From Dasania sp. GY-MA-18 (GTDB lineage Bacteria; Pseudomonadota; Gammaproteobacteria; Pseudomonadales; Dasaniaceae): 64,000 nt of DNA. Position numbers and translations under genes: made by a program. Positions 34,342 to 44,162 of the stretch are shown in pieces. Location: contig NZ_JANHAP010000003.1 of assembly GCF_024734385.1 (NCBI RefSeq), positions 124,001-188,000 of the forward strand, written 5' to 3'. A model generated the notes under the pieces. It made no database searches, had not been told where the DNA came from, and was given only the letters and a program-made list of their open reading frames with translations. How positions within the stretch are numbered: position 1 is the first letter of the stretch; each line of letters opens with the position of its first letter.

Positions 34342-35673
34342 CTAGCCAGTAATGGCCTTGGCAAAAATTTTTGAATTGCGCTGGTAGTTATACAGCGACT
34401 GCCGTTTGGCGGGCAGCTGGCTGAGGCTGCCTTCTATAAAGCCCTGCTCTTGAAACCAATGTGCCGTAACTGTGGTTAAGACAAATAATTGCTGCAAGCC
34501 TAGCGCCGCAGCTTGTTGTTGCAGGGTGTTTAATAGCCTCAAGCCACGCTCGCCGCCGCGGTAATCGGGGTGGGTGGCGACGCAGGCGATTTCGCCCAGT
34601 TTTTCTTGCGGGTAGGGGTAGAGTGCCGCACAGGCGATGATCATGCCGTCTTTTTCTAATACGGTGAAATGATCGATTTCATTTTCTAGTAATTCCCGGG
34701 AGCGCTTTACCAAGGTGCCGTTGGCTTCCAGTGGCTCTATTAGCTCTAAAATGCCGCCTACGTCATCTATGCAGGCCGTGCGCATTTGGTCGTAGGTGTC
34801 TTGGGCGATCAGGGTGCCAGAGCCGTCACGGGTAAATAACTCGGCCAATAAGGCACCGTCTTCTTGGTAGCTAATACAGTGGCAGCGCTCCACGCCTTTT
34901 TCGGCGCTATTGATTAGTGCGCGCATGAGTACCTGCTCTTGCAGGTCGCTGCTGTTATCTAGCAGTTGCTTAACGGTACTGATGTCGGTGTTGTTAATTA
35001 CCTCTCCCTCGGTATTGAGCAGGCCGGGCTTGTCAGAGAAAGCAATCAGCTTATCGGCTTGCAGAGCAATAGCGGTTTGGGTAGCGACGTTTTCCAGCGA
35101 CAGGTTAAACACTTCACCGGTGGGCGAATAACCTATGGGCGAAAGCAAAACAATGGCGTTATCCTGCAAGTGGCTTTGTATAGCTAGGCTGTCTATGCGA
35201 CGCACCACACCGGTGTGCTGGTAATCTATACCACCTCTTACCCCTATGGGTTTGGCGATTACCATATTGCCCGAGCACACCCGAATTTGTGAGCCGTGCA
35301 TGGGGGAGTTAGCCAGGCCCATGGTGAGCAGCGCTTCAATTTGCGAGCGCAGTGAACCGGCGGCGTCTTTAACCGACTCTAAGGTTTGCTGGCAGGTAAT
35401 GCGCAGGTCGTGTTCAAACTGGCTGTTGATGCCGCGCAGGGCGACGCGCTCTTCAATTTGTGGGCGGGCACCGTGTACTAGCACTAACTTCACCCCCAAG
35501 CTGTTAAGCAGGGCGATGTCGTGAATAATATTGGCAAAATTATCGTGGGCTACTGCTTCGCCGCCAAACATCAGCACAAAGGTTTTGCCGCGGTGGGCAT
35601 TAATATAAGGCGCAGAGTTGCGAAACCATTTGACGTAGTTTTTGCTGTTGAGTGGCGTCTTGCTGTCAGACAC
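34342..35673 (-). CDS. argA: N-acetylglutamate synthase (amino-acid acetyltransferase)
   Basis: 443 residues from a GTG at 35673 with AGGA about 8 bases upstream. The N-terminal ~290 residues are an amino-acid-kinase-like domain (KTFVLMFGGEAVAHDN, LVLVHGARPQI) that binds arginine as feedback inhibitor in this family. The C-terminal ~150 residues are a GNAT acetyltransferase (GEIACVATHPDYRGGERGLRLL). It makes N-acetylglutamate from acetyl-CoA and glutamate, the first step of arginine synthesis. It follows argE by 57 bp, so the two probably form an operon. Confidence 0.95.
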   Translation of the reverse strand: MSDSKTPLNSKNYVKWFRNSAPYINAHRGKTFVLMFGGEAVAHDNFANIIHDIALLNSLGVKLVLVHGARPQIEERVALRGINSQFEHDLRITCQQTLESVKDAAGSLRSQIEALLTMGLANSPMHGSQIRVCSGNMVIAKPIGVRGGIDYQHTGVVRRIDSLAIQSHLQDNAIVLLSPIGYSPTGEVFNLSLENVATQTAIALQADKLIAFSDKPGLLNTEGEVINNTDISTVKQLLDNSSDLQEQVLMRALINSAEKGVERCHCISYQEDGALLAELFTRDGSGTLIAQDTYDQMRTACIDDVGGILELIEPLEANGTLVKRSRELLENEIDHFTVLEKDGMIIACAALYPYPQEKLGEIACVATHPDYRGGERGLRLLNTLQQQAAALGLQQLFVLTTVTAHWFQEQGFIEGSLSQLPAKRQSLYNYQRNSKIFAKAITG

Positions 35674-35729
35674 GTAGTGTTCCTAATAAGTTTTTAATAG
35701 GCTTTTATTGTGCGTATAAAGCGCAGTGG

Positions 35730-36881
35730 TTACAAGCAGTAGCGGCGTATTAACTGCTGCAAAATGTCTATAGCCGGCTGCACTTGCGCTAAGGGCATAA
35801 ACTCATTGGGTTGATGAGCCTGGTCTATGCTGCCCGGCCCCATCACCACCGTTTGCATACCTAGTTGTTGCAGCAGCGGCCCCTCAGTGGCAAAGGCTAC
35901 CGATTGTGCGCCGTGGCCGGTTAAGCGCTCTACGGTTTTGATCAGTTCGGCGTCGGCAGCCTCTTCAAAGGGCGGCACCGCCGCGGCTAGCTCGCGCAGG
36001 CTAATGTCAATTTGTAAGCGCTGGGCGATGGGCAATAGGCGTTGCTGTAGTAATTGCTGCACTTCATCGTTGTTCATGCCGGGCAGGGTGCGTATATCGA
36101 AATGTAATTCGCTGTGGCCGCAGATGCGGTTGGGGTTGTCGCCGCCGTGTATGCAACCCAAATTCATGGTGGGCAGGGCCACTTCAAATAAGGGGTTTTG
36201 GTATTGCTGCTGCAGCTGGCTGCGAAATTGCAGCAGGTCGGTCATAACGATGTTCATGGCTTCCAGCGCGTTGTTGCCCAGCGCGGGGTTAGAGGAGTGG
36301 CCGGCTTTACCCTGTATGGTAATAGCGTTAAGCATTATGCCCTTGTGCATGCGTATGGGTTTTAAATCGGTGGGCTCACCTATCACCGCATAGCGTGCCT
36401 TGGGGCCACCGTGCTGCACCAGAGCGCGGGCGCCGTCCATGGTGGACTCTTCATCGGCGGTAGCCAAAATAATCAGCGGCTCTTTTAAGGGCTGATCTAA
36501 AAAGGCTTTGGCGGCCTCTATAGCGATGGGGAAAAAGCCTTTCATATCGGTAGCGCCCAAGCCGTAGAGCTTGTTATCTCTTTCGCTAATGGCTAAGGGG
36601 TTGCTATGCCACAGGCTTTCATCAAAGGGCACGGTGTCGGTATGGCCAGAAAACACCAGGCCACCAGGGCCGCTGCCAAGTGTCGCAATTAAGTTGGCCT
36701 TATTGGGCTTGCCGGGCAGGGGCAAAATCTCGCAGTTAAACCCTAAGGTGCTGAGCCAGCTGGCGAGTTTGTCTATCACTTTGCGGTTGCTGTGGTCCCA
36801 GCTGGCAGAGCTAGAGCTTACTGATATTTCACTCACTAACTCATGCAGCATGGTCATGAGCGGTGGTACGGTCTTAGGCAT
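35730..36881 (-). CDS. argE: Acetylornithine deacetylase
   Basis: About 383 residues from the ATG at 36881, which has GGAAG upstream; a TTG at 36893 in the same frame is less likely. The M20 peptidase motifs SGHTDTVPFD, GLGATDMKG, ATADEESTMDG(A)RAL and a C-terminal GPGSIDQAHQPNEF are complete. It splits N2-acetylornithine into ornithine and acetate. argA follows in the same direction. Having both argA and argE means the organism can use the linear acetyl pathway rather than only the recycling argJ type. Confidence 0.94.
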   Translation of the reverse strand: MPKTVPPLMTMLHELVSEISVSSSSASWDHSNRKVIDKLASWLSTLGFNCEILPLPGKPNKANLIATLGSGPGGLVFSGHTDTVPFDESLWHSNPLAISERDNKLYGLGATDMKGFFPIAIEAAKAFLDQPLKEPLIILATADEESTMDGARALVQHGGPKARYAVIGEPTDLKPIRMHKGIMLNAITIQGKAGHSSNPALGNNALEAMNIVMTDLLQFRSQLQQQYQNPLFEVALPTMNLGCIHGGDNPNRICGHSELHFDIRTLPGMNNDEVQQLLQQRLLPIAQRLQIDISLRELAAAVPPFEEAADAELIKTVERLTGHGAQSVAFATEGPLLQQLGMQTVVMGPGSIDQAHQPNEFMPLAQVQPAIDILQQLIRRYCL

Positions 36882-36949
36882 AATTACTTCCAAAACAATA
36901 GTAGGTCATTTCAGTGTAGCTGATGGCGTTGGCGCTAAATCACAGGCAT

Positions 36950-36977
36950 AAAAAAGGCGGCACTAAGGCCGCCTGTG
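36950..36977 (-). terminator. Intrinsic terminator of the pit operon
   Basis: AGGCGGC and GCCGCCT form a 7-bp stem; on the minus strand it is followed by six T. It lies about 35 bp after the transporter stop. Confidence 0.85.
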
Positions 36978-37009
36978 TTATCTGATAGCTTGGGTTAACT
37001 AATAGCTAC

Positions 37010-38293
37010 TTAGCCAAAGATACCTTTAAACAAGTAGAAGAATACAATGGCCAGACCGGCACCTGCGGGCAGGGTAATAATCCAGCTCATAAAGATAGTG
37101 CTGATCACGCGCAGGTTAAGTGCGCCTATGCCGCGTGCCAAGCCTACACCCAATACAGCACCTACTAAGGTGTGGGTAGTAGAAATCGGTAATCCCGTGG
37201 CCGATGCTAATACCACGGTGGTGGCCGCACCCAGCTCGGCAGCAAAACCACGGCTGGGAGTCAGTTCGGTAATTTTTTTGCCTATGGTACCCATTACTTT
37301 GAAACCATAGGTAGCCAAGCCCAAGACGATACCGCCGCCGCCTAGTAATAATACCCAGCCCGGTAGGGCTGATTTAGCCGCGATATCACCACCACTGCCT
37401 ATTACGCTGACTACAGCCGCTAGGGGACCTACCGCATTGGCCACATCGTTAGAGCCGTGGGCAAAGGCCATGGCACAGGCCGTGAATACCATTAGCACGG
37501 CAAACAATTTTTCTACGTTGCCAAAGCGGTTGCGGTTAGAGGGGATGGACTCATCTTTAACTCTGTTTAAAAAGATTTTGCCTATGCCAGCAACCATGAG
37601 GCCAATAACGGCGGCAATAGGCATGGCGTTGGCAAATTTAGAGCCCAGCCCTAAGTCTACCTCTATACCTACATGCTTTAAGCCTTTTAATAAGGTTACC
37701 ATGGCGATCATAAAGCCCACTAAAAACATATACATGGGTACGTATTTTTTGGCGTTAGCAAAGGGGGTGGCGGTGTTGAGTATGAGCTTTTGCACACTCA
37801 TAAATAAGCCAAAGGAAATGGTGCCCGCCAATATAGGTGAAACCACCCAGCTGGCTACTATAGAACCTACTTTGCCCCAGCTTACTGCATCTACGCCTAT
37901 ACCTACGGCGGCAAAGCCTACCAAGGCACCGACTATAGAGTGGGTAGTGGATACTGGCCAGCCCATCATGCTAGCCACCAGTAACCAAGTGCCCGCCGCT
38001 AACAGTGCGGCCATCATGCCGTAGACTAATAGCTCGGGGGTGCCGGCCATGACGGCGGGGTCAATAATGCCCTTGCGTATAGTCGAGGTCACTTCACCAC
38101 CGGCTAAATAGGCGCCGGCAAATTCAAAAATCATGGCGATAATAATCGCCTGCTTAACGGTCAGTGCCCGCGAGCCTACCGAAGTACCCATGGCGTTGGC
38201 GACATCGTTAGCACCAACGCCCCAGGCCATAAAAAAGCCAAACAGACAGGCCATGACTAATAAAATATGGCCGTGTTGAGAAATGATTTCCAT
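37010..38293 (-). CDS. pit: Low-affinity inorganic phosphate transporter (Pit family)
   Basis: 427 residues with about 10-12 membrane helices. The two repeated family signatures are GVGANDVANAMGTSVGSRAL in the N-terminal half and AHGSNDVANAVGPLAAV in the C-terminal half, with WPVSTTHSIVGALVGF and LPISTTHTLVGAVLG. It takes up phosphate with a metal cation or proton. It starts 21 bp after the DUF47 gene, so the two are an operon, a common pairing. Confidence 0.93.
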   Translation of the reverse strand: MEIISQHGHILLVMACLFGFFMAWGVGANDVANAMGTSVGSRALTVKQAIIIAMIFEFAGAYLAGGEVTSTIRKGIIDPAVMAGTPELLVYGMMAALLAAGTWLLVASMMGWPVSTTHSIVGALVGFAAVGIGVDAVSWGKVGSIVASWVVSPILAGTISFGLFMSVQKLILNTATPFANAKKYVPMYMFLVGFMIAMVTLLKGLKHVGIEVDLGLGSKFANAMPIAAVIGLMVAGIGKIFLNRVKDESIPSNRNRFGNVEKLFAVLMVFTACAMAFAHGSNDVANAVGPLAAVVSVIGSGGDIAAKSALPGWVLLLGGGGIVLGLATYGFKVMGTIGKKITELTPSRGFAAELGAATTVVLASATGLPISTTHTLVGAVLGVGLARGIGALNLRVISTIFMSWIITLPAGAGLAIVFFYLFKGIFG

Positions 38294-38314
38294 CGTTATT
38301 ACCTATTTAATGTG

Positions 38315-38995
38315 TTAACGGGCGATGATAATTTGCAGGCGGCTGCCCACTTTTTGGGCGCGGTTGGCAAGGTCACCGATGGAGTCGATAACTTTGTATA
38401 AAAACATCGCGTCTATGGGAGGAAGATCCTTCTCTATGGCAAACAAACTGGCACGTATGGCAATTTCCTGCTCGTCATTGCGGTGCTCTAAGCGGTCCAG
38501 CTCGTCTATTAGCGCTTCTACGGTGTTGACCTCACGGCCTCTAAAGCCGGTTTCTACCAGCTCGTCCAGCTCATTAATGGCCTTAAGGGCTTGGGCAGAG
38601 GTAGCTAGTGCCTCTTCTACAAACTCCATAAAGCTGGCGGTAATGGGCTGAGGGATGCTCATCTTGCGGCCCATCATCAAACCCGAAATGGTTTTCGAGG
38701 CGTTGGCGATCTTGTCCTGCGCGGATAGCACTTCTAATAAGTCAGAGCGCGGTACCGGCAAAAATAAACTCTTGGGCAGGCTGGCGCGTATCTCACTTTT
38801 GAGTTCGTCAGCTTCTCCTTCTAGTCTGGTAATGGTGCTGCGGTGCTTGGTGGCCTGTTCCCAATCATCGGCCATGGCTGCTTCTAAGAAGGGGATAAGC
38901 GCTTCAGCACATTCATGAGCTTTAGCCATATGGTCTTGTATAGGTTGAAACGGTGACTTGCCAAACAAATTACCGAAGGGGTTGCCTCTTGCCAT
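38315..38995 (-). CDS. DUF47/TIGR00153 PhoU-like protein
   Basis: About 226 residues from the ATG at 38995, preceded by TAGGAGT at ~7 bases; an upstream codon at 39025 has no such site. It begins ARGNPFGNLFGKSPFQPIQDHM, the family start. The rest is helical with acidic EXXXD patterns (RLEGEADELKSEIRASLP, LDRLEHRNDEQEIAIRASLF) like the metal-binding repeats of PhoU. It is thought to modulate the Pit transporter encoded right after it. Confidence 0.92.
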   Translation of the reverse strand: MARGNPFGNLFGKSPFQPIQDHMAKAHECAEALIPFLEAAMADDWEQATKHRSTITRLEGEADELKSEIRASLPKSLFLPVPRSDLLEVLSAQDKIANASKTISGLMMGRKMSIPQPITASFMEFVEEALATSAQALKAINELDELVETGFRGREVNTVEALIDELDRLEHRNDEQEIAIRASLFAIEKDLPPIDAMFLYKVIDSIGDLANRAQKVGSRLQIIIAR

Positions 38996-39288
38996 GTGAG
39001 TGACTCCTACTAAAAATTTGGCCAAGTATAGGGCTTAGCCCTAGGCATGGCTACTTGGATTGAACTGCACACACCCTTTAGGGGTGTACGCAGTTACAGC
39101 GCAGGCACTTTATTACACAAATATGACAGTAATGTTACGGCGGCTTAATATTGTTGATTTACCCTATGGCTAGCCGCCAGCGTTGCAAAAAATGCCTGTG
39201 GTACTGCCGCAGGCCATCATAAGCAGCTATAGTAGCCAGCATAAAGCCACGTTAGCCACCACCCATAATAAAAGAGTAAGGATTCGCT
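38996..39288. other. 293-bp divergent region between the phosphate operon and the GspE-like gene
   Basis: It holds one perfect-arm copy of the repeat (CACCC-TTTAG-GGGTG, 39072-39086). On the minus strand it also contains a loose Pho-box-like stretch, CCGTAAC-ATTA-CTGTCAT, around 39122-39140, in which the second half-site is a perfect CTGTCAT and the first matches 4 of 7. No gene is apparent. Confidence 0.4.
39072..39086. promoter_or_regulatory. Perfect inverted repeat sharing a 13-mer with the LuxR-cluster site
   Basis: CACCC-TTTAG-GGGTG with fully complementary arms, extending to ACACCC/GGGTGT. The 13-mer ACCCTTTAGGGGT is identical to that at 26326-26338. It lies 77-91 bp upstream of the DUF47-pit operon and ~200 bp before the GspE-like gene. 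Confidence 0.4.
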
Positions 39289-41064
39289 ATGCAGGTTGAG
39301 GCGTTTAAGCCCGAACAGCCTTTACAACTAGGCCGCCTAGTCGCCGATTTACAGGCCGATGGCATTATCAGTGCAGAGCTGGCCCAGCACTTGCTGGCCA
39401 GCACCCGCAATCAAGAGCAGGCAGCGCAGCACCCCTTAAGCTATATCGCCAGCCAGCAGTTAACCGCCAGTAATCACAAGCCGCTGACTATAGAGCGGCT
39501 GTTAGACTGGCTGGGCGGCCACTGCCAGCAGCCCCACTACAATATAGATCCGCTTAAAATCAATGTGCCCGCCGTTACCGAAGTGATGTCCTACCAGTTT
39601 GCCCAGCGCCATGGCATCTTGGCAGTCGCTGTTAGCCGCGACGAGGTGGTGATAGCCAGCGCCCAGCCCTATATGCGTGGCTGGATGGCCGACTTAGAGC
39701 ATGTATTGCGTCGCCCCATTAAGCGGGTGTTAGTCGACCCCGATGACCTCAAGCGCTACACCGTAGAGTTTTACAGCCTGGCCCGCTCAGTGCGTGGGGC
39801 CAGCACTGGCGAAACCGGTGGCAATGTAGGGGTGGGCAACCTAGAGCAAATGGTAGAGCTGGGTGAGCTTAAAGACCCAGATGCCAACGACCAGCACATA
39901 GTCAACATCGTCGACTGGTTGTTTCAATATGCCTTCGACCAGCGCGCCAGCGATATACACATAGAGCCGCGCCGCGATATCGCCCATGTACGCTTTCGCA
40001 TAGACGGGGTGCTTTACAATGTTTATGAATTTCCAGCGCAAGTTGGGGTGGCGGTCACCAGCCGCTTAAAAATACTGGGCCGTTTAAACGTGGCCGAAAA
40101 GCGCAAGCCGCAGGATGGCCGCATCAAAACCAAAACCCCAGAAGGCTCAGAGGTAGAGTTACGTTTATCCACCTTGCCTACCGCCTTTGGCGAAAAAATG
40201 GTGATGCGTATTTTTGATCCCGAAGTGCTATTGCGCAGCTTTGATGAGCTGGGCCTAGGCGATGAGGACTATAAACGCTGGCGCGGCATGATAGAAAAGC
40301 CCAATGGCATCGTACTGGTCACCGGCCCCACCGGCTCGGGCAAAACCACCACGCTGTATTCCAGTCTCAAAAAACTGGCCACCTCTGAGGTCAATGTCTG
40401 CACCATAGAAGACCCCATAGAAATGGTGGAAGAGCGCTTTAACCAAATGCAGGTGCAGCACAATATAGACTTAGACTTTGCCAGCGGCGTGCGCGCCCTG
40501 ATGCGGCAAGACCCCGACATTATTATGGTGGGCGAAATACGGGATTTAGAAACCGCCGAAATGGCCATACAGGCAGCTCTTACCGGCCACTTGGTGTTAA
40601 GCACCTTGCACACCAACGATGCCCCCTCGGCGATTACCCGTTTATTAGAGCTAGGTGTACCCGCCTATTTATTAAAAGCCACCCTGTTGGGGGTGATGGC
40701 CCAGCGCCTAGTGCGCACCCTGTGCCCCGATTGCAAAGAGCCCGACAGCATAGACGAAAAAGCCTGGCAGCAACTCACCACGCCGTGGAAAGCCGCACTG
40801 CCTAAACAAATCTTTAAACCCGTGGGCTGTTTAGAGTGTCGCAACACCGGCTACAAAGGCCGCCAAGGCCTGTATGAAATTTTACCCTTAAGCGATGACA
40901 TACAAGACCTGTTAGATGGCGACATCAGCATACGCAATATACGCAACCAAGGCATACGCGAAGGCATGCACACCCTGCGTTTATCCGGCGCACAAAAAGT
41001 TGCCGCGGGCATGACGACGGTTGCCGAAGTGATGCGGGTGGCTCCGCCGCCGCAGGATAAGTAG
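39289..41064 (+). CDS. GspE/PilB-type secretion ATPase (orphan)
   Basis: 591 residues. A divergent N-terminal domain (~1-200) resembles the MshEN/GspE N-terminal regions. It is followed by the ATPase core with Walker A GPTGSGKTTT (346-355), Asp box TIEDPIE, Walker B-region RQDPDIIMVGEIRD, His box TGHLVLSTLHTNDA, and a zinc-type tetracysteine near ~476-512 (LCPDC...GCLECRNTGYKGR). The family powers type II secretion or type IV pilus assembly. No pilin, inner-membrane platform or secretin gene is adjacent, so its machine is elsewhere or unknown. AAGGA supports the ATG. Confidence 0.9.
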   Translation: MQVEAFKPEQPLQLGRLVADLQADGIISAELAQHLLASTRNQEQAAQHPLSYIASQQLTASNHKPLTIERLLDWLGGHCQQPHYNIDPLKINVPAVTEVMSYQFAQRHGILAVAVSRDEVVIASAQPYMRGWMADLEHVLRRPIKRVLVDPDDLKRYTVEFYSLARSVRGASTGETGGNVGVGNLEQMVELGELKDPDANDQHIVNIVDWLFQYAFDQRASDIHIEPRRDIAHVRFRIDGVLYNVYEFPAQVGVAVTSRLKILGRLNVAEKRKPQDGRIKTKTPEGSEVELRLSTLPTAFGEKMVMRIFDPEVLLRSFDELGLGDEDYKRWRGMIEKPNGIVLVTGPTGSGKTTTLYSSLKKLATSEVNVCTIEDPIEMVEERFNQMQVQHNIDLDFASGVRALMRQDPDIIMVGEIRDLETAEMAIQAALTGHLVLSTLHTNDAPSAITRLLELGVPAYLLKATLLGVMAQRLVRTLCPDCKEPDSIDEKAWQQLTTPWKAALPKQIFKPVGCLECRNTGYKGRQGLYEILPLSDDIQDLLDGDISIRNIRNQGIREGMHTLRLSGAQKVAAGMTTVAEVMRVAPPPQDK

Positions 41065-41118
41065 CCGTATAAAAAGCCTGGCGATTACGTTTTAGCAAAA
41101 CTTAATCGCCAGCTGAGC

Positions 41119-44106
41119 TTGTTAGCATCTTTACTATCCATTGATTATCTATCCAGAGTTGTGCTTTTGAATTCACCTACCCCCAGCCAAAAGCTTCCTA
41201 ATGTTTTACAGACAGCCTTTGAAAAAAGTCTGCAACATTTTAACGAACGCTGCCCCGACTACAGCCCGTGGTTACAAAAGCAATTAGCCGACAAGGCTTT
41301 TGAGCAGCAATTAAAAACAGCTTGGGGGTGCAGCGCTTATGTGGCCGAGCAATGCCTGCGCAAACCCGAAGAGTTTAAACAGCTGGTAGAGCAGCAAACC
41401 TTATTAACACGCTATAACAGTGGTGTTATGGCGCAGCGCTTGAGAGAAAAACTGGCTGGTGTGGCTAGCAAAGAGCAGTTAGATACCGCGTTGCGTCAGT
41501 TTCGCAATAGCGAAATGCTGCGCATTATTTGGCGCGATTTTAATCGCCTGGCCGATATGGTGGAAACCACTGCCGACATCAGTCACTTGGCCGATGCCTG
41601 CATACAGCAGGCGCTGGATTTTCACCACCAGGAATTAGTGACCATTTATGGCCAGCCCTGTTGCCTAGTCAAAGGCCAGCCAGTGCCGCAGCAATTGCTG
41701 GTGTTAGGCATGGGTAAGCTAGGGGCTTACGAGTTAAACCTGTCCTCCGATATTGATTTGATTTTTTGCTTTCCTCGCTCGGGCGAAACCGTGGGCGAAA
41801 AAAGAGCCATAGATAACCACACCTTTTTTAGCCGCCTGGGCCAGCGCTTAATCCAAAGCCTGGATGCCCCCACCGAAGACGGTTTTGTGTTTAGAGTGGA
41901 TATGCGGCTGCGCCCCTACGGTGACAGCGGCCCCTTGGTGCAAAGCTTTGCGGCTATGGAGCAGTACTACCAAGATCAGGGCCGCGACTGGGAGCGCTAC
42001 GCCATGATTAAGGCGCGGGTAGTGGCTGGGCCCACAGCGCAAGGTGAAGAGTTAATGGCCCTGCTGCGGCCTTTTACTTATAGGCGCTATATAGACTTCA
42101 CCGCCATAGACGCGCTGCGCTCCATGAAGCGCATGATCCAGCAGGAGTTGTTACGCCGCCAGTTAGCTGGCGATATTAAACTGGGGGCGGGCGGCATACG
42201 GGAAATAGAATTTATCGTGCAAAGCTTTCAGCTGATACGCGGCGGCCGCGAGTTGGAGTTGCAAGAGCGCTCCCTATTGCGCGTGTTGCAATGCTTAATG
42301 GAAAACGAATACCTGCCCGCCTTAGTGGTGCAGGAGTTACGCGCGGCCTATGTGTTTTTACGCAATACCGAACATTTAATACAAGGCTACCAAGATAAAC
42401 AAAGCCAGCAGCTGCCCACAGATGCGCGCCCGCAAGCGGCCATGGCCTATAGCATGGGTTTTGCTAGCTGGGTCGATTTTGAAAAAAGCTTACAGCAGCA
42501 CCGCGACCATGTGATGCATCATTTTTCGGCGGTGATTAGCGATGCTCCTGAGCATTTGGAGCAGCGCAGTGCCGATTTGCGCTGGCAGGGGCTGTGGCTG
42601 GATGAACTCAGCCTAGAAGAAATGGTACTGGTGTTAGAGCAGGGCGGCCATGAACAGGCGACGGCTACCGCTGAGCGCCTGATGCGCTTGCGCAATAGCC
42701 AGCAGCTGGCGCGCATGCAGGCCAGCGGCCGCGAGCGGTTGGACCAGTTTATGCCCTTGCTAATACAGGCGGTCACCGAAGTGGAAAGCCCTTCGCAAGC
42801 GCTGCTGCGCATTTTCCCCTTTGTGGAAGCGGTACTTAGGCGCACCGCCTATTTGGTGCTATTGGTAGAAAACCAAGGCGCGCTTAAAGAGCTGGTGCGC
42901 CTGTGTGCCGCCAGCCCGTGGATATCTACCCAGCTGGCGAGGCACCCGGTACTGCTAGATGAGCTATTAAACGCCAGCAGCCTCTATCATGTGCCCGATA
43001 AAGAGGAACTGCGCGATGACCTGCAGCAGCAGGTATTGCGCCTGCCCTTAAACGACTTAGAAGCCCATATGGAAACCCTGCGCTACTTCCGTCTGGCCCA
43101 TGCTTTGAAAGTGGCGGCCTGCGAGGTGTCGGAGCGGCTACCACTAATGAAGGTCAGCGATTACCTCACCTGGATAGCCGAGGTAATTTTAGAGCACGTA
43201 TTGGCGGTGGCTTGGCACAACCTAGAAGAGCGCCACGGCTGCCCGCAGCAAAGTGAGGGCGTGCCCTGCGAGCGCCGCTTTATCGTGGTGGGCTATGGCA
43301 AGCTGGGCGGCATAGAGTTGGGCCACGGCTCGGACTTGGACCTGGTGTTTATACACGATGTGCCCAGCCAGCAGCTCACCAATGGCGAGCGCCCCATAGA
43401 AAATAGCGTGTTTATGACCCGCTTGGGGCAGCGCATGATCCATATACTCACCACCCAAACCCAGCTGGGGGCCTTATACGAGGCCGATATGCGGCTGCGG
43501 CCCTCTGGCGATTCGGGGCTGCTCACCACCTCGCTCACCGCCTATAAGCACTATTTACAAACCGATGCCTGGGTGTGGGAGCATCAGGCGCTGGTGCGCG
43601 CCCGGGTGGTAGCCGGCAGTGGCGAGCTGGCCCGTGACTTTGCCCAAGTGCGCCAACAAGTCTTGGCTCAAGCCCGCGATGAGGCTGTGCTCAAAGCCGA
43701 GGTGGTGGCCATGCGCCAAAAAATGCGCGAGCATTTATTGGCTAAGTCGGCCGAAAAGGGTGATGCCCCTAGCGTAAGTGACATGACGAGTGGAATATTT
43801 GCCATTAAACAGGGCTGGGGAGGTATCGTTGACATCGAATTTATGGTGCAATACGCCGTTTTAGCCTGGTCGCAACAATACCCTGCATTAGCCACCTACA
43901 CCGACAATATCCGCATACTGGAATCCCTGCAGCAAGAGGGCTTGTTTAGTGAGCCGGAAGTGGCCGCGTTGACGGAAGCCTACAAGGTATTTAGGTCGCT
44001 CACCCACAAGCTCAGCTTGCAAGAGCAAAAGGTGGAAGTGGATAGCGCAACCGTGGCCGAACACCGGCAGGCGGTGCTGCAAAAGTGGCAGCAGTTATTT
44101 GCCTAG
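41119..44106 (+). CDS. glnE: Bifunctional glutamine synthetase adenylyltransferase/deadenylase
   Basis: Up to 995 residues (TTG at 41119); a GTG at 41161 or TTG at 41167 are other possible starts, and none has a clear ribosome-binding site. Two nucleotidyltransferase halves are visible: LGMGKLGAYELNLSSDIDLIF (~195-216) and VGYGKLGGIELGHGSDLDLVF (~720-740), each with its GxGKxGxxE...DxD motif. DMRLRPYGDSG and DMRLRPSGDSG recur in both halves. GlnE switches glutamine synthetase activity by AMP attachment and removal. ilvE follows 56 bp later, the same order as in Pseudomonas. Confidence 0.95.
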   Translation: MLASLLSIDYLSRVVLLNSPTPSQKLPNVLQTAFEKSLQHFNERCPDYSPWLQKQLADKAFEQQLKTAWGCSAYVAEQCLRKPEEFKQLVEQQTLLTRYNSGVMAQRLREKLAGVASKEQLDTALRQFRNSEMLRIIWRDFNRLADMVETTADISHLADACIQQALDFHHQELVTIYGQPCCLVKGQPVPQQLLVLGMGKLGAYELNLSSDIDLIFCFPRSGETVGEKRAIDNHTFFSRLGQRLIQSLDAPTEDGFVFRVDMRLRPYGDSGPLVQSFAAMEQYYQDQGRDWERYAMIKARVVAGPTAQGEELMALLRPFTYRRYIDFTAIDALRSMKRMIQQELLRRQLAGDIKLGAGGIREIEFIVQSFQLIRGGRELELQERSLLRVLQCLMENEYLPALVVQELRAAYVFLRNTEHLIQGYQDKQSQQLPTDARPQAAMAYSMGFASWVDFEKSLQQHRDHVMHHFSAVISDAPEHLEQRSADLRWQGLWLDELSLEEMVLVLEQGGHEQATATAERLMRLRNSQQLARMQASGRERLDQFMPLLIQAVTEVESPSQALLRIFPFVEAVLRRTAYLVLLVENQGALKELVRLCAASPWISTQLARHPVLLDELLNASSLYHVPDKEELRDDLQQQVLRLPLNDLEAHMETLRYFRLAHALKVAACEVSERLPLMKVSDYLTWIAEVILEHVLAVAWHNLEERHGCPQQSEGVPCERRFIVVGYGKLGGIELGHGSDLDLVFIHDVPSQQLTNGERPIENSVFMTRLGQRMIHILTTQTQLGALYEADMRLRPSGDSGLLTTSLTAYKHYLQTDAWVWEHQALVRARVVAGSGELARDFAQVRQQVLAQARDEAVLKAEVVAMRQKMREHLLAKSAEKGDAPSVSDMTSGIFAIKQGWGGIVDIEFMVQYAVLAWSQQYPALATYTDNIRILESLQQEGLFSEPEVAALTEAYKVFRSLTHKLSLQEQKVEVDSATVAEHRQAVLQKWQQLFA

Positions 44107-44162
44107 GCAGCAGGCTAGTAGTGCATTCTCATATTATTTTGAATTAGGTTTAGGAGTAAGTT

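Noticed and set aside
39119-39140. Pho box upstream of the DUF47-pit operon
   Set aside because: One half-site CTGTCAT is perfect, the other matches 4 of 7 only; too weak to call a PhoB site.
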